Shown: positions 16,980-27,986 of the stretch, in pieces | Layout of the letters: each line of letters starts with the position of its first letter | Position numbering within the stretch: the stretch's first letter is position 1 | Assembly: GCF_000949135.2 (NCBI RefSeq) | Contig: NZ_JTAN02000010.1 | Span: 1 to 64,000, forward strand | Direction: 5' to 3' | From: Burkholderia sp. USMB20 | GTDB lineage: Bacteria; Pseudomonadota; Gammaproteobacteria; Burkholderiales; Burkholderiaceae | Length of the DNA stretch: 64,000 bases | Program-made: the position numbers and the translations under genes | Notes under the pieces: generated by a model | Database searches by the model: none | Told to the model about the DNA's origin: nothing | What the model saw: only the letters and a program-made list of their open reading frames with translations

Positions 16980-19201
16980 ATGACTCTCGACATCACGCAG
17001 TTCTACCAGACCTTTTTCGACGAAGCGGACGAGTTGCTCGCGCAGATGGAGCAACTGCTGTTGAACCTCGACGTCGGCTCGCCGGACCCCGAGGACCTGG
17101 CCGCGATCTTCCGCGCCGCGCATTCGATCAAGGGCGGCGCGGCGACGTTCGGCTTTTCCGCGCTGACCGAGACGACCCACATCCTCGAGTCGCTGCTCGA
17201 CCGCGCGCGCAACCATGAGCTGACGCTGACCAAGGAAATGGTCGACGCGTTCCTCGAGACCAAGGACGTGCTGTCCGACCAGCTGGTCGACTATCGCGCG
17301 AGCGCGGAACCGGACGCGGCGGCTGCCGCGACGATCTGCGCGAAGCTCGAACGCCTGAAGGCCGAGAGCGGCGCGGGCGCGCCCGCGGACGTCGCACCTG
17401 CCGCGCCTGCCGTGGAGACTGCACCGGCACCGGCACCGGCCGCCGCTACCTCCGCCAGCGACCGCGCGCCCGATCACGTGGTCGAACAGGCGGTCGCGGC
17501 CGCGCATCCGGCGGCGGCTGCCGGCACGGACGGCCCGCACCTGAAGATCACGCTCCTCGGCGTCGACGCGAAGGACCAGGCGCTGCTCACCGAGGAGCTC
17601 GGCAATCCGGCGATCGTCGCCGCGAGGAAGCGGGCGCCGACCTGACGCTGTGGCTCGAATCGGACGTGCCGTCCGACGACATAGTCCGCCGTGTGTGCTT
17701 CGTGATCGACGACAGCCAGATCCGCATGCCGCGGCACCGCGCCCGGCCGCACCGGCGCGCCTTCCGCCACGCCGGCCCGCCGCCGAACCGGCCCGCGCCG
17801 GAGCCGCCGCGCGGGTCAGTCTTCGCGAAAGACCGGTGCCGCCCGGCCGCCGCCGCACTACAGGCGCAGCGAGCGCCGCCACGCAACCGCGCCGCAACAG
17901 GCATCGCAACCGCACCAGAACCCGCCGCGCAGGCTGCCCAGGCTGCCGCGCACCACGACGACAAGCGTCCGCGCCCGGCCGCCGCCGCATCGGGCGCCGA
18001 AGGCAGCTCGATCCGCGTCGGCGTCGAGAAGGTCGACCAGCTGATCAACCTGGTCGGCGAGCTCGTGATCACGCAGGCGATGCTCGCGGAAACCGCGAGC
18101 GCGTTCGATCCGGCGCTGCACGACCGCCTGTTCAACGGGATGGCGCAGCTCGAGCGCAACGCGCGCGACCTGCAGGAAGCGGTGATGTCGATCCGCATGA
18201 TGCCGATGGACTACGTGTTCAGCCGCTTCCCGCGGCTCGTGCGCGACCTCGCCGGCAAGCTCGGCAAGCAGGTCGAGCTGGTCACGTTCGGCCAGGCGAC
18301 CGAGCTGGACAAGAGCCTGATCGAGCGGATCATCGACCCGCTCACGCACCTTGTGCGCAACAGCCTCGACCACGGGATCGAGACGGTCGACAAGCGCGTC
18401 GCCGCCGGCAAGGACGGCGTCGGCCAGCTCGTGCTGTCGGCCGCGCATCACGGCGGCAACATCGTGATCGAGGTCAGCGACGACGGCGCGGGCCTGAACC
18501 GCGAGCGGATCCTCGCGAAGGCCGCGAAGCAGGGCATGCAGATTTCCGAAAACATCAGCGACGACGAAGTCTGGCAGCTGATCTTCGCGCCGGGCTTCTC
18601 GACCGCCGAGACCGTGACCGACGTGTCGGGCCGCGGCGTCGGGATGGACGTCGTGAAGCGCAACATCCAGTCGATGGGCGGCCATGTCGAGATCACGTCG
18701 CAGGCCGGTCGCGGCACGACCACGCGGATCGTGCTGCCGCTCACGCTGGCGATCCTCGACGGGATGTCGGTGAAGGTCGGCAGCGAGATCTTCATCCTGC
18801 CGCTGAATTTCGTGATGGAGTCGCTGCAGCCGTCGAACGACGACATCTACACGGTCGGCAACGGCGAGCGCGTGGTGCGCGTGCGCGGCGAATACCTGCC
18901 GCTCGTCGCGCTGCACGAGGTGTTCTCGGTCGAGGACGCGCGCACCGATCCGACCCAGGGCATCGTCACGATCATGGAAACCGAGGGGCGCCGCTTCGCG
19001 ATGCTGATCGACGAGCTGGTCGGCCAGCAGCAGGTGGTCGTGAAGAACCTCGAAACCAATTACCGCAAGGTGCACGGCATCTCTGCGGCGACCATTCTCG
19101 GCGACGGCAGTGTCGCGCTGATCGTCGACGTCGCGGCGCTGAACCGCGAAACCCGTGCGACGCACGGCGCCCGAGCCGGCGCCGAGCTCGCCATTTTCTG
19201 A
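16980..19201 (+). pseudogene. cheA: Chemotaxis histidine kinase CheA, frame broken in the linker
   Basis: All CheA domains are encoded but in more than one frame. 16980-17645 gives the P1 domain with the phospho-His (FRAAHSIKGGAATFGF) and the start of the next region. The stop at 17643 arises because the frame is lost near 17610-17640. From about 17640 the sequence ADLTLWLESDVPSDDI resumes one frame over, followed by a scrambled Ala/Pro linker (about 17690-17990) that needs further small indels. From about 18000 dimerisation, ATPase (HLVRNSLDHGIE, then DDGAGLN and SGRGVGMDVV) and CheW-like domains are intact to 19201. CheA phosphorylates CheY and CheB. Several indels confined to a GC-rich linker suggest consensus errors more than decay, so the gene may be functional in the cell. 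Confidence 0.85.
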
Positions 19202-19231
19202 CTCTCGCCATTCAACCGATTGGGGGCAAAC

Positions 19232-19765
19232 GTGTCCGCTGAAGTCCAAATGATCAATCCGGCCGCGGCGAACGCGGCAACCAGCCGCCGCGATGCGGAG
19301 CAGGGCGATGCGACGGGCCAGGAATTCCTCGTCTTCACGCTCGGCGACGAGGAGTACGGGATCGACATCCTGAAGGTGCAGGAAATCCGCGGCTACGACA
19401 GCGTCACGCGCATCGCGAACGCGCCGGACTTCATCAAGGGCGTGATCAACCTGCGCGGGATCATCGTGCCGATCGTCGACATGCGGATCAAGTTCCATCT
19501 CGGCCGCGTCGAGTACGACCACCAGACGGTGGTGATCATCCTGAACGTGTCGAACCGCGTGGTCGGGATGGTGGTCGACGGCGTGTCGGACGTGCTGACG
19601 CTGCAGACCGACCAGATCATGCCGGCGCCGGAATTCGGCGCGACGCTGACGACCGAGTACCTCACGGGCCTCGGCACGGTCGACGGCCGGATGCTGATCC
19701 TGATGGACATCGAGAAGCTGATGTCGAGCCGGGAAATGGCGCTGATCGAGACGCTCGGCGGGTAA
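19232..19765 (+). CDS. cheW: Chemotaxis coupling protein CheW
   Basis: The 177-residue protein is one CheW domain after a variable N-terminus of about 30 residues: [20 protein letters not shown], then [19 protein letters not shown]. It couples receptors to CheA in the polar array. GTG 19232 is favoured because GGGGG lies 6-7 bases before it; an in-frame TTG at 19220 overlaps that site. It follows cheA by 30 bases and precedes the receptor gene by 37. Confidence 0.95.
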   Translation: MSAEVQMINPAAANAATSRRDAEQGDATGQEFLVFTLGDEEYGIDILKVQEIRGYDSVTRIANAPDFIKGVINLRGIIVPIVDMRIKFHLGRVEYDHQTVVIILNVSNRVVGMVVDGVSDVLTLQTDQIMPAPEFGATLTTEYLTGLGTVDGRMLILMDIEKLMSSREMALIETLGG

Positions 19766-19802
19766 GCGCGCCGCGCGCGCAGCAATTTCGGGAGAATCTG
19801 CA

Positions 19803-21756
19803 ATGTTGCATAACTGGTCGATCCGCACGACGCTCACGGCGGTCGGACTCATCCTCGTGGCGCTGGCCGCAGCCGTCGGCGGGCTCGGCCTGTACGCGCT
19901 GAATCACGCGAGCCGCTCGCTCGACGAGATTGCGCATGTCGACCTGCCGGCGATCCACACGCTCGACGACACGTCGTCGTACCTGCTGCGCGCGCGCGTG
20001 TCGCTCGACCGCTTCCGCTCGCTGACCGAAGCCGGCAACACGGCCGACGCGGGCAAGGTGCTCGACCGCGCGCAGGAGCTGTACGCGAAGTCGAACCAGA
20101 ACTGGCAGGCGTTCCAGGCCACGCCGAAGCTCGGCATCGAGCAGGCGCTCGTCGACGAGCTCTCCGCACGCTACGCGACGATCGTGAAGGAAGGCGTCGA
20201 GCCGGAATTCGCGGCGGCGCGCGCGGGCGACATGGCCGCGTATCACGCGGTCGCCGACACGAAGATCAGCCCGATGTTCGTCGCGTACGACCAGGCGGCA
20301 TCGGCCGTGGTCGCGTCGCTGCAGAAGCGCGCGGAGGAACGCCAGACCACGACGCAGTCGCAGATCTCGCTGATGATCGGCCTGATCGCGGCCGGCATCG
20401 CGATCGCGTTCGTCGTCGTGATCGCGATCCGCTTCGTGCTGCGCGGGCTGATCGTGAAGCCGCTCGAGGACGCGATCGCGCACTTCGAGCGGATCGCCGG
20501 CGGCGACCTCACGCAGCCGGTGAACGTGTTCAGCAACAATGAGATCGGCCGCCTGTTCGGCGGCATCAAGCGGATGCAGGACGCCGTGACGGCGATGGTG
20601 CAGGCCGTGCATCGCGGCACCGAATCGATCGACGTCGGCGCGCGCGAGATCTCGACCGGCAACACCGACCTGTCGCAGCGCACCGAGGAGCAGGCCGCGT
20701 CGCTGCAGGAAACCGCATCGAGCATGGAGCAGCTCACCGGCACCGTGCGGCAGAACGCGGAGAACGCGCGGCAGGCGAGCCAGCTCGCGGTGAACGCGTC
20801 CGACATCGCGACGCAGGGCGGCGAGGTGGTCGGCCAGGTCGTGTCGACGATGCAGGACATCGCGGCCAGCTCGGGCAAGGTCGTCGACATCATCGGCACG
20901 ATCGAAGGCATCGCCTTCCAGACCAACATCCTCGCGCTGAACGCGGCGGTCGAAGCCGCGCGCGCGGGCGAGCAGGGCCGCGGCTTCGCGGTGGTCGCGG
21001 GCGAAGTGCGCTCGCTCGCGCAGCGCAGCGCGAGCGCCGCGAAGGAAATCAAGCAGCTGATCGGCGATTCGGCCGAGAAGGTCGACAGCGGGTCGGCGCT
21101 CGTCGCGCGGGCCGGCTCGACGATGGACGAGATCGTGCAGGCCGTGCGCCGCGTGACCGACATCATGGGCGAGATCAGCGCCGCGTCGGACGAGCAGTCG
21201 ACCGGCATCGAGCAGGTCAATCGCGCGGTCGGCCAGATGGATTCCGTCACGCAGAGAACGCGGCGCTCGTCGAGCAGGCCGCGGCCGCCGCCGCGTCGCT
21301 CGAGGAGCAGACGCGCCAGATGAAGGGGTCGTGTCGGCGTGGCGCGTCGCGGGCGCATCGCGCTCGCGCCGGCGCGCGCGCCGCACGCCCCGGCCGCGCA
21401 CGCAGCGGCGCGGCGCTGGCGTCGCCGTCGGAACGCCGCCATGAACCGCGCCGGCCGCATTGCCGGCACCGCAGACGGCCGCTCAGCCGGGGCGCCGCGC
21501 GTCGCCTGCGCCCGCGTCGCATGCGGTCACATGCATCGGCACGCCCGAGCCACGAAACGAAGCGCGCCCCGACGCCGCCGCACGCGCGGCGAAGGAAGCG
21601 CCGGCCGCGGCGGCTACGGCCGCGTTCGCGAAGGCGGCGCCGCAACCGGCGCACAAGCCGGCCGACAAGCCCGCGCTGGTGCGTCCGGCGCTGAGCGGCG
21701 AGAAGCCGGCGCTGGCCGCGGCCGGCACGTCCGATGACGACTGGGAGACCTTCTAA
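19803..21756 (+). pseudogene. Methyl-accepting chemotaxis protein (Tar/Tsr type), C-terminal tail frameshifted
   Basis: An N-terminal membrane helix, a four-helix-bundle periplasmic sensor (about residues 35-190), a second helix ([20 protein letters not shown]), HAMP and the signalling hairpin ([20 protein letters not shown]) are in one frame. After GQMDSVTQ near 21252 one base is missing and the expected [20 protein letters not shown] continues in the next frame. More single-base losses near 21330 and 21365 and beyond precede the intact end DDDWETF at 21756, the CheR/CheB docking pentapeptide WETF type. Preservation of that tail argues that the true gene is intact and the frame breaks are sequence errors, as in cheA. 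Confidence 0.85.
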
Positions 21757-21759
21757 GCC

Positions 21760-22773
21760 ATGCCGTCCGCGCGCGCACCGTTTCGATTCGATGCACCGGA
21801 TGCCTCGCCCCGCGCGGGCGAGCCGGGGCGCGACTTCGCGTTCACCGGCGCGGATTTCGCACGCATCCGCGCGCTGATTCATCAACGCGCGGGCATCTCG
21901 CTGTCCGAGCACAAGCGCGACATGGCGTACAGCCGGCTCGCGCGCCGGCTGCGCGCCCGCGGCCTCGACACGTTCCGCGACTACCTCGACCTGCTCGAGC
22001 AGGAGGACGATCCGCTCGAGTGGGAGGCGTTCACCAACGCGCTGACGACGAACCTGACCGCGTTCTTCCGCGAGTCGCACCATTTCCCGATCCTGGCCGA
22101 CTTCGTGAAGGGGTGCACGGCGCCCGTGTCGGTGTGGTGCTCGGCGGCGTCGACCGGCGAGGAGCCCTATTCGATCGCGATCACGCTGATCGAGGCGCTC
22201 GGCGAATCGGCCGCGCGCGGCGCATCGATCCTCGCGACCGACCTCGACACGCAGGTGCTCGCGAAGGCCGAGGCCGGCATCTATACGTACGACCAGGTCA
22301 AGCACCTGAGCCCGGAGCGGCTCAAGCGCTTCTTCCTGAAGGGCACCGGCGCGCAGGCCGGCCGCGTGAAGGTGCGCCCGGAGCTGCGCGCGATGATCCG
22401 CTTCGAGCAGCTGAACCTGACCGATGCCGACTACGGGATCGCGAAGCCGTTCGACGCGATCTTCTGCCGCAACGTGATGATCTATTTCGACAAGCCGACG
22501 CAGGGGCAGGTGCTGTCGCGCTTCGAGCCGCTCGTGAAACCGGGCGGGCTGCTGTTCGCCGGGCATTCGGAGAATTTCACCTACGTCTCGCAGGCGTTCC
22601 GGCTGCGCGGGCAGACGGTGTACGAGCTGACGCGCGCCCCGAAGGAAGTGCCCTTGGGGCACGATGCCGCGCCGGGCCTGCGCCCGCGCGGCGCGGCGCC
22701 GGCCGCGGCGGTGCCGCCGCGCGCCCATGCGCGTGCCGCGGGCGCCGCGCCCGCTTACGGAGAACGCGGATGA
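21760..22773 (+). CDS. cheR: Chemotaxis receptor methyltransferase CheR
   Basis: The 337-residue enzyme methylates receptor glutamates using AdoMet. It has the N-terminal helical domain ([20 protein letters not shown]) and the AdoMet-binding fold ([18 protein letters not shown] near residue 124, [11 protein letters not shown] near 234). After the conserved end (about residue 293) there is an Ala/Pro/Arg tail of some 40 residues that may be partly unstructured. It starts 3 bases after the receptor stop and overlaps cheD by ATGA. Confidence 0.95.
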   Translation: MPSARAPFRFDAPDASPRAGEPGRDFAFTGADFARIRALIHQRAGISLSEHKRDMAYSRLARRLRARGLDTFRDYLDLLEQEDDPLEWEAFTNALTTNLTAFFRESHHFPILADFVKGCTAPVSVWCSAASTGEEPYSIAITLIEALGESAARGASILATDLDTQVLAKAEAGIYTYDQVKHLSPERLKRFFLKGTGAQAGRVKVRPELRAMIRFEQLNLTDADYGIAKPFDAIFCRNVMIYFDKPTQGQVLSRFEPLVKPGGLLFAGHSENFTYVSQAFRLRGQTVYELTRAPKEVPLGHDAAPGLRPRGAAPAAAVPPRAHARAAGAAPAYGERG

Positions 22774-23531
22774 GCGCGCTGCCGATCGCCACCAATCGTT
22801 ACTTCGACAACCACTTCGAACGCCCCGGCGTGAAGCTGCTGCCGAACGAGTTCTACACGACGTCCGAGGACATGGTGCTGATGACCGTGCTCGGCTCGTG
22901 CGTCGCCGCGTGCCTGCACGACCCGATCGCGGGCATCGGCGGGATGAATCACTTCATGCTGCCCGACGACGGCGCCGACGCCGGCGCGGCCGCATCGGAG
23001 TCGATGCGCTACGGCGCCTACGCGATGGAAGTGCTGATCAACGAACTGATCAAGGCCGGCGGGCGCCGCGAGCGCCTCGAGGCGAAGGTGTTCGGCGGTG
23101 CGGCCGTGCTGGCGGGGATGACGACCATCAACATCGGCGACCGCAACGCGGATTTCGTGCGCCGCTATCTCGCGCTCGAGCGCATCCGCATCACCGCCGA
23201 GGACCTGCAGGGCGTGCACCCGCGCAAGGTCGCGTTCATGCCGCGCAGCGGGCGCGCGATGGTGAAGAAGCTGCGGCTGCAGGTGCCGGGCGTGACCGAG
23301 CGCGAAGCCGCGCTGGCGCGCGAGGCCGACCGCGTGCACGCCGCCCGGACGCGCGCGCACGTCGAGCTGTTCGCGGCGAAGCGCCCGGCCGCGCCGCCGC
23401 CGGCGCGCCCGCGCATCGAGCTGTTCGGCGCACGCGGCGGCGCGGGCGCGCAGCCGGGGAACGCGAAGGCCGGCAGCCCGAACGCCGGCAGCCCGTACGC
23501 GGCCAACCATTCGAGAAAGCAGGAGGCATGA
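22770..23531 (+). CDS. cheD: Chemoreceptor glutamine deamidase CheD
   Basis: The 253-residue protein has the CheD catalytic Cys ([14 protein letters not shown], about residue 40), the catalytic His ([11 protein letters not shown], near 59) and a Thr further on ([13 protein letters not shown]). It deamidates receptor Gln residues to Glu, making methylation sites. After about residue 195 the chain is an Ala/Arg/Pro-rich extension of unknown use. Both ends overlap neighbours by four bases (ATGA), indicating translational coupling. Confidence 0.94.
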   Translation: MSALPIATNRYFDNHFERPGVKLLPNEFYTTSEDMVLMTVLGSCVAACLHDPIAGIGGMNHFMLPDDGADAGAAASESMRYGAYAMEVLINELIKAGGRRERLEAKVFGGAAVLAGMTTINIGDRNADFVRRYLALERIRITAEDLQGVHPRKVAFMPRSGRAMVKKLRLQVPGVTEREAALAREADRVHAARTRAHVELFAAKRPAAPPPARPRIELFGARGGAGAQPGNAKAGSPNAGSPYAANHSRKQEA

Positions 23532-24622
23532 CCGCAGTGCAGAAGATCAAAGTGTTGTGCGTCGACGATTCGGCGCTGATCCGCAGCCTGATGACGGAGA
23601 TCATCAACAGCCAGCCCGACATGACGGTATGCGCGACCGCGCCCGATCCGCTCGTCGCGCGCGAACTCATCAAGCAGCACAACCCGGACGTCCTGACGCT
23701 GGACGTCGAAATGCCGCGCATGGACGGCCTCGACTTCCTCGAGAAGCTGATGCGCCTGCGGCCGATGCCGGTCGTGATGGTGTCGTCGCTGACCGAGCGC
23801 GGCTCCGAGATCACGCTGCGCGCGCTCGAACTCGGCGCGGTGGATTTCGTCACGAAGCCGCGCGTCGGAATCCGCGACGGCATGCTCGACTACGCGGAAA
23901 AACTCGCGGACAAGATCCGCGCGGCGTCGCGCGCCCGCGTGCGCCAGGCACCGCAGCCGCAGGCGGCCGCCGCGCGCACCGCGAGCGGCCAGCCGGCCGC
24001 GCCGATGATCAACAACCCGCTCGTCAGTACCGAGAAGCTGATCATCATCGGCGCGTCGACGGGCGGCACCGAGGCGATCCGCGAGGTGCTGACGCCGCTG
24101 CCGCCGGATGCGCCGGCGGTGCTGATCGCGCAGCACATGCCGCCCGGCTTCACGAAGTCGTTCGCGCAGCGGCTGAACGGCCTGTGCCGGATCGCGGTGA
24201 AGGAAGCCGAGCACGGCGAGCGCGTGCTGCCGGGCCATGCGTACATCGCGCCGGGCCATGCGCACCTGCTGCTCGCGCGCAGCGGCGCGAACTACATCGC
24301 GCAGCTGTCCGACGAGCCGCCGGTGAACCGCCACCGGCCGTCGGTCGACGTGCTGTTCCGCTCGGCGGCGCAGCACGCGGGCAAGAACGCGATCGGCGTG
24401 ATCCTCACGGGGATGGGCCGCGACGGCGCGGCCGGCCTGCTGGACATGAAGCGCGCGGGCGCCCACACGTTCGCGCAGGACGAGGCGAGCTGCATCGTGT
24501 TCGGGATGCCGCGCGAGGCGATCGCGCTCGGCGGCGCGGACGAGGTCGCGCCGCTTGCCGAGATGAGCCGGCGCGTGATGGCGCGGCTGGCGACGATGGG
24601 TGACCGCGTGCAACGCGTCTGA
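23528..24622 (+). CDS. cheB: Chemotaxis methylesterase CheB
   Basis: The 364-residue protein has an N-terminal receiver domain ([14 protein letters not shown]; phospho-Asp in [14 protein letters not shown]) and a C-terminal methylesterase domain with the Ser-His-Asp triad ([38 protein letters not shown]). It removes receptor methyl groups after phosphorylation by CheA. A full AGGAGG lies just before the ATG inside the end of cheD. Confidence 0.97.
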   Translation: MTAVQKIKVLCVDDSALIRSLMTEIINSQPDMTVCATAPDPLVARELIKQHNPDVLTLDVEMPRMDGLDFLEKLMRLRPMPVVMVSSLTERGSEITLRALELGAVDFVTKPRVGIRDGMLDYAEKLADKIRAASRARVRQAPQPQAAAARTASGQPAAPMINNPLVSTEKLIIIGASTGGTEAIREVLTPLPPDAPAVLIAQHMPPGFTKSFAQRLNGLCRIAVKEAEHGERVLPGHAYIAPGHAHLLLARSGANYIAQLSDEPPVNRHRPSVDVLFRSAAQHAGKNAIGVILTGMGRDGAAGLLDMKRAGAHTFAQDEASCIVFGMPREAIALGGADEVAPLAEMSRRVMARLATMGDRVQRV

Positions 24623-24689
24623 ATGAAATGTCACGGGGCGCGTGCGAAGCCGCGGGCCCCGACGGTAACGAATCTGCAAAGGAACGACG

Positions 24690-25085
24690 ATGGACAAGAG
24701 CATGAAAATCCTGGTGGTGGACGATTTCCCGACGATGCGCAGGATCGTCCGCAACCTGCTCAAGGAACTGGGCTACACGAACGTCGACGAAGCCGAGGAC
24801 GGCGCGGCCGGCCTCGCGCGCTTGCGCGGCGGCGGCTTCGACTTCGTGATCTCGGACTGGAACATGCCGAACCTCGACGGCCTCGCGATGCTGAAGGAAA
24901 TCCGCGCGGACGCGACGCTCACGCATCTGCCGGTGCTGATGGTCACGGCCGAGTCGAAGAAGGAGAACATCATCGCGGCCGCGCAGGCCGGCGCGAGCGG
25001 CTACGTCGTGAAACCGTTCACGGCCGCGACGCTCGACGAGAAGCTGAACAAGATCATCGACAAGATGGCCAAGGCCGGGAGCTGA
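24690..25085 (+). CDS. cheY: Chemotaxis response regulator CheY
   Basis: The 131-residue receiver matches classical Che[21 protein letters not shown], phospho-Asp in [14 protein letters not shown] (about residue 58), [11 protein letters not shown] and [12 protein letters not shown]. Phospho-CheY binds FliM/FliN and switches rotation. Next to cheZ, it is the likelier true motor regulator of the two CheY copies. AAAGGAAC lies just upstream. Confidence 0.97.
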   Translation: MDKSMKILVVDDFPTMRRIVRNLLKELGYTNVDEAEDGAAGLARLRGGGFDFVISDWNMPNLDGLAMLKEIRADATLTHLPVLMVTAESKKENIIAAAQAGASGYVVKPFTAATLDEKLNKIIDKMAKAGS

Positions 25086-25086
25086 C

Positions 25087-25818
25087 GTGAACGAGCCGAT
25101 CCATGCGGCGCTCGCCGGCGCTGCGTTCAGCGCCGACGGCCACGCCGAAGGCGCCGATTACGCGAGCGACCGGATCCTCGCGCGCATCGGCCACGTCACG
25201 CGCACGCTGCGCGATTCGATGCGCGAGCTCGGGCTCGACAAGCATGTCGAGCGCGCGGCGGAAGCCGTGCCCGATGCACGCGACCGGCTGCGCTACGTCG
25301 CGACGATGACCGAGCAGGCGGCCGAGCGCGTGCTGAACGCGATCGAGGTCGCGAAGCCGGTGCAGGCGCGCATCCAGAACGAGGCCGAGGCGCTCGACGC
25401 GCGCTGGGCGCAGTGGTACGCGGCGCCGATCGAGCATACGGAAGTGCGCGCGCTGATGGACGACACGCGCACGTTCCTGCGCGCGCTGCCCGAAGCGACG
25501 TCCGCGACCAGCGCGCAGCTGCTCGAGATCATGCTCGCGCAGGATTTCCAGGACCTGACCGGGCAGGTGATCAAGAAGATCATGGACATGGTCTATCTGA
25601 TCGAGCAGCAGCTGCTCACCGTGCTCGTCGAGAACATCGCACCCGAGCGGCGCGAGCAGTTCGCGGCGACCGCGGCCGCGCTCGCGGCCGAGCAGATCAG
25701 CGCGACCGGCAGCCCCGAGTCGCTGCTGAACGGGCCGCAGATCGCACCGGAAGGCAAGTCCGACGTCGTGCAGGACCAGGCGCAGGTCGACGACCTGCTC
25801 GCGAGTCTCGGCTTCTGA
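25087..25818 (+). CDS. cheZ: CheY-P phosphatase CheZ
   Basis: The 243-residue, mostly helical protein has the catalytic segment QDFQDLTGQVIKK (about residues 155-167), where the Asp and Gln attack CheY-P, and the C-terminal CheY-tethering helix QAQVDDLLASLGF. The start is GTG 25087, one base after the cheY stop. It ends the chemotaxis operon; no clear terminator hairpin was seen. Confidence 0.96.
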   Translation: MNEPIHAALAGAAFSADGHAEGADYASDRILARIGHVTRTLRDSMRELGLDKHVERAAEAVPDARDRLRYVATMTEQAAERVLNAIEVAKPVQARIQNEAEALDARWAQWYAAPIEHTEVRALMDDTRTFLRALPEATSATSAQLLEIMLAQDFQDLTGQVIKKIMDMVYLIEQQLLTVLVENIAPERREQFAATAAALAAEQISATGSPESLLNGPQIAPEGKSDVVQDQAQVDDLLASLGF

Positions 25819-26101
25819 CCATGCCGCACCGCACGCCACCGGGCCGCTTCCGTTCGTGGAGCGCCCGGTGTGCGCGGCTTTCACCCTGCCTCTCCCGCCG
25901 AGCCCCCCGCGCGCGGGTCGTGCCGCTCGTCATGCTGCGCCGCGTCATGCATTGTTGATTTGACACTCCGACACACTCCGCAGGCATACTACGCATCAGC
26001 AGCAACGAAGCGTCATTCTTAAGACTTTGATTTGTTGGCCCGCGGCGCCGTGCCTGATGGCGGCACCGCCGGCAACGAAGCCAGTCCCTTTGGGGGGGAA
26101 C

Positions 26102-26605
26102 GTGAAGCTGAAACGCTTGGGCTGGGCCGCCGCGCACGCGACGGCTGCAATGGGTGTGCTGTGGGCCGTCCACGCACAGGCCGAACTGGGCGGCGCACCG
26201 ATGTCGCCGCCGGCGGACGATCACGCCGCCACGGTGCGCGCGCTGCAGCGCGCGATGCGCTCCGCCGACGGCGCGCAGGCGAGCGCGGCCGCCTACACCG
26301 TCCGCGAGATCACGCTCGGATCGGGCACCGTCATCCACGAATACGCGAGCGCGGCCGGCACCGTGTTCGGCCTCGCCTGGCGCGGGCCGAGCATGCCGGA
26401 TCTCGAGTCGCTGCTCGGCAGCTATTTCCCGCAGTACACCGCCGGCGTCCAGGCGGCGCATGCGGCGCGCGGCTGGCGCGCGCCCGTGTCCGTCGACACG
26501 AGCAGCCTCGTGATCCGCACGGGCGGCCACATGGGCGCCTTCGCGGGCCAGGCATGGCTGCCGGCGGCGCTGCCTGCCGGGCTGACCGGCAACGACATCC
26601 AGTGA
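26102..26605 (+). CDS. DUF2844 family secreted protein
   Basis: The 167-residue protein has a Sec signal peptide (basic MKLKRLG, hydrophobic core, cleavage after VHAQA near residue 24) and a DUF2844-type body (TVREITLGSGTVIHEYASAA, then VFGLAWRGP). Function is unknown. GTG 26102 follows a GGGGGGGAAC ribosome-binding sequence. The DUF3443 lipoprotein gene begins 17 bases later, and the two families are commonly paired in Burkholderia, so they probably act together in the envelope. Confidence 0.8.
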   Translation: MKLKRLGWAAAHATAAMGVLWAVHAQAELGGAPMSPPADDHAATVRALQRAMRSADGAQASAAAYTVREITLGSGTVIHEYASAAGTVFGLAWRGPSMPDLESLLGSYFPQYTAGVQAAHAARGWRAPVSVDTSSLVIRTGGHMGAFAGQAWLPAALPAGLTGNDIQ

Positions 26606-26621
26606 CAGCGGGAGAGCGATC

Positions 26622-27881
26622 TTGAGAATTCCTCGTACCTTCAGGCGCTGGCTCGGGCTGCTGAGCGTCGCGGCCGTGACGGCCATGCTCGTGACCGCCT
26701 GCGGCGGCGGCGATGACAACGGCGGCGGCAGCGGCGGCAGCGGCGGCGGCAATGGCTCCAACGTATCGGACGGCAATACCGCGAACACGGCCGTGATCAC
26801 GGTCGGCACCGGCGTCGCGCACGTGATCAACATCCCGACCGTCAACGTGAAGATCTGCGTGCCGGGCACGACGAACTGCCAGGTGGTCAACAACGTGCTC
26901 GTCGACACCGCGTCGTACGGGCTGCGGCTCGTCAGCAGCGCGCTGTCGTCGGGCGTGTTGAACAACCTGCCGCAGACGACGAGCGGCGGCGCGCCGGTCG
27001 CCGAGTGCGGCAAGTTCGTGTCGAGCTTCACGTGGGGTTCGGTGCGTACCGTCGACCTGTCGATCGGTACCGAGCAGGCGGGTTCGCTGCCGGTGCAGAT
27101 CATCGGCGATCTCGGCACGACCAACGTGCCGAGCTCGTGCTCGAACAACGGCGCCAGGACGTCGGCCAATACGGCGAGCGACCTCGGCGCGAACGGCATC
27201 CTCGGCATCGGGCCGGCGCCGGTCGATTGCGGCACGAGCTGTGCGACGTCGACGTCGGCCACGTCCAACAACTACTACGCGTGCCCGAACGGCAATGCGA
27301 GCTGCGCCGTGGCGCTGGTGCCGGTCGCGCAGCAGGTGGCCAACCCGGTCCATCGCTTCGCGACCGACAACAACGGCGTGATCGTGCAGATGCCGAACAT
27401 CTCGAGCAGCGGGCAGGGCAGCGCGACGGGCCTGCTGACGTTCGGGATCGGCACGCAGGGCAACAATGCGCTGGGGGCGTCGACGGTGCTGACGTCGACG
27501 ACGACGGGCGACGTGAGTGCGACGTTCCTCGGCGGCAACGTGACCGCGTTCTTCGATACGGGCTCGAACGCGTACTTCTTCAACGATTCGGCGCAGAAGG
27601 CCTGTACGACCAACACGCAGTTCTACTGCCCGTCGTCGACGACCACCTATACGGCGACGCTGACCGGCCAGAACGGGAAGTCGGGCGGCGTGTCGATGCC
27701 CGTCGCGAACGCCGATTTGCTGTTCGCGAATGCGTCGACGTTCGCGTTCAACGACATCGCCGGCCCGTTCGGCGCGGCCGGTTGGCTCGATCTCGGCATG
27801 CCGCACTTCTACGGCAAGACGATTTACTTCGGGATGGACCGGACCGCGACCGGCGGCGCGCAGCCTTACGTCGCGTTCTGA
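26622..27881 (+). CDS. DUF3443 family lipoprotein
   Basis: The 419-residue protein starts with a lipoprotein signal (basic RIPRTFRRW, hydrophobic core, lipobox VTAC at about residues 24-27) followed by a Gly/Asp/Asn-rich linker. The body has a pepsin/retropepsin-like flavour: NVLVDTASYGLRLVSSAL near 95 and AFFDTGSNAYFFND near 310 each carry a D-T-[AG]-S element. Two such motifs could be a catalytic Asp pair, but no activity is known to me. It starts at TTG 26622 behind GGGAGAG. A weak terminator follows. Confidence 0.8.
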   Translation: MRIPRTFRRWLGLLSVAAVTAMLVTACGGGDDNGGGSGGSGGGNGSNVSDGNTANTAVITVGTGVAHVINIPTVNVKICVPGTTNCQVVNNVLVDTASYGLRLVSSALSSGVLNNLPQTTSGGAPVAECGKFVSSFTWGSVRTVDLSIGTEQAGSLPVQIIGDLGTTNVPSSCSNNGARTSANTASDLGANGILGIGPAPVDCGTSCATSTSATSNNYYACPNGNASCAVALVPVAQQVANPVHRFATDNNGVIVQMPNISSSGQGSATGLLTFGIGTQGNNALGASTVLTSTTTGDVSATFLGGNVTAFFDTGSNAYFFNDSAQKACTTNTQFYCPSSTTTYTATLTGQNGKSGGVSMPVANADLLFANASTFAFNDIAGPFGAAGWLDLGMPHFYGKTIYFGMDRTATGGAQPYVAF

Positions 27882-27905
27882 TCGCGCACGGACGGCAGCA
27901 GCAGG

Positions 27906-27935
27906 AAGGGGACGAGCGATCGCCCCCTTTTTTTT
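27906..27935 (+). terminator. Terminator of the DUF2844-DUF3443 operon
   Basis: AAGGGG (27906-27911) pairs with CCCCTT (27924-27929), with inner CGATCG able to pair further, and is followed by eight T. It begins 25 bases after the DUF3443 stop. Confidence 0.75.
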
Positions 27936-27986
27936 AGGTTCGTCGCGGATTCCCGGGGAACGCTGCGCCAGCGCCTACGATATAAG

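Noticed and set aside
17600..17700. Programmed ribosomal frameshift in cheA
   Set aside because: No slippery heptamer or downstream pseudoknot is apparent, and several further indels in the linker would also be needed.
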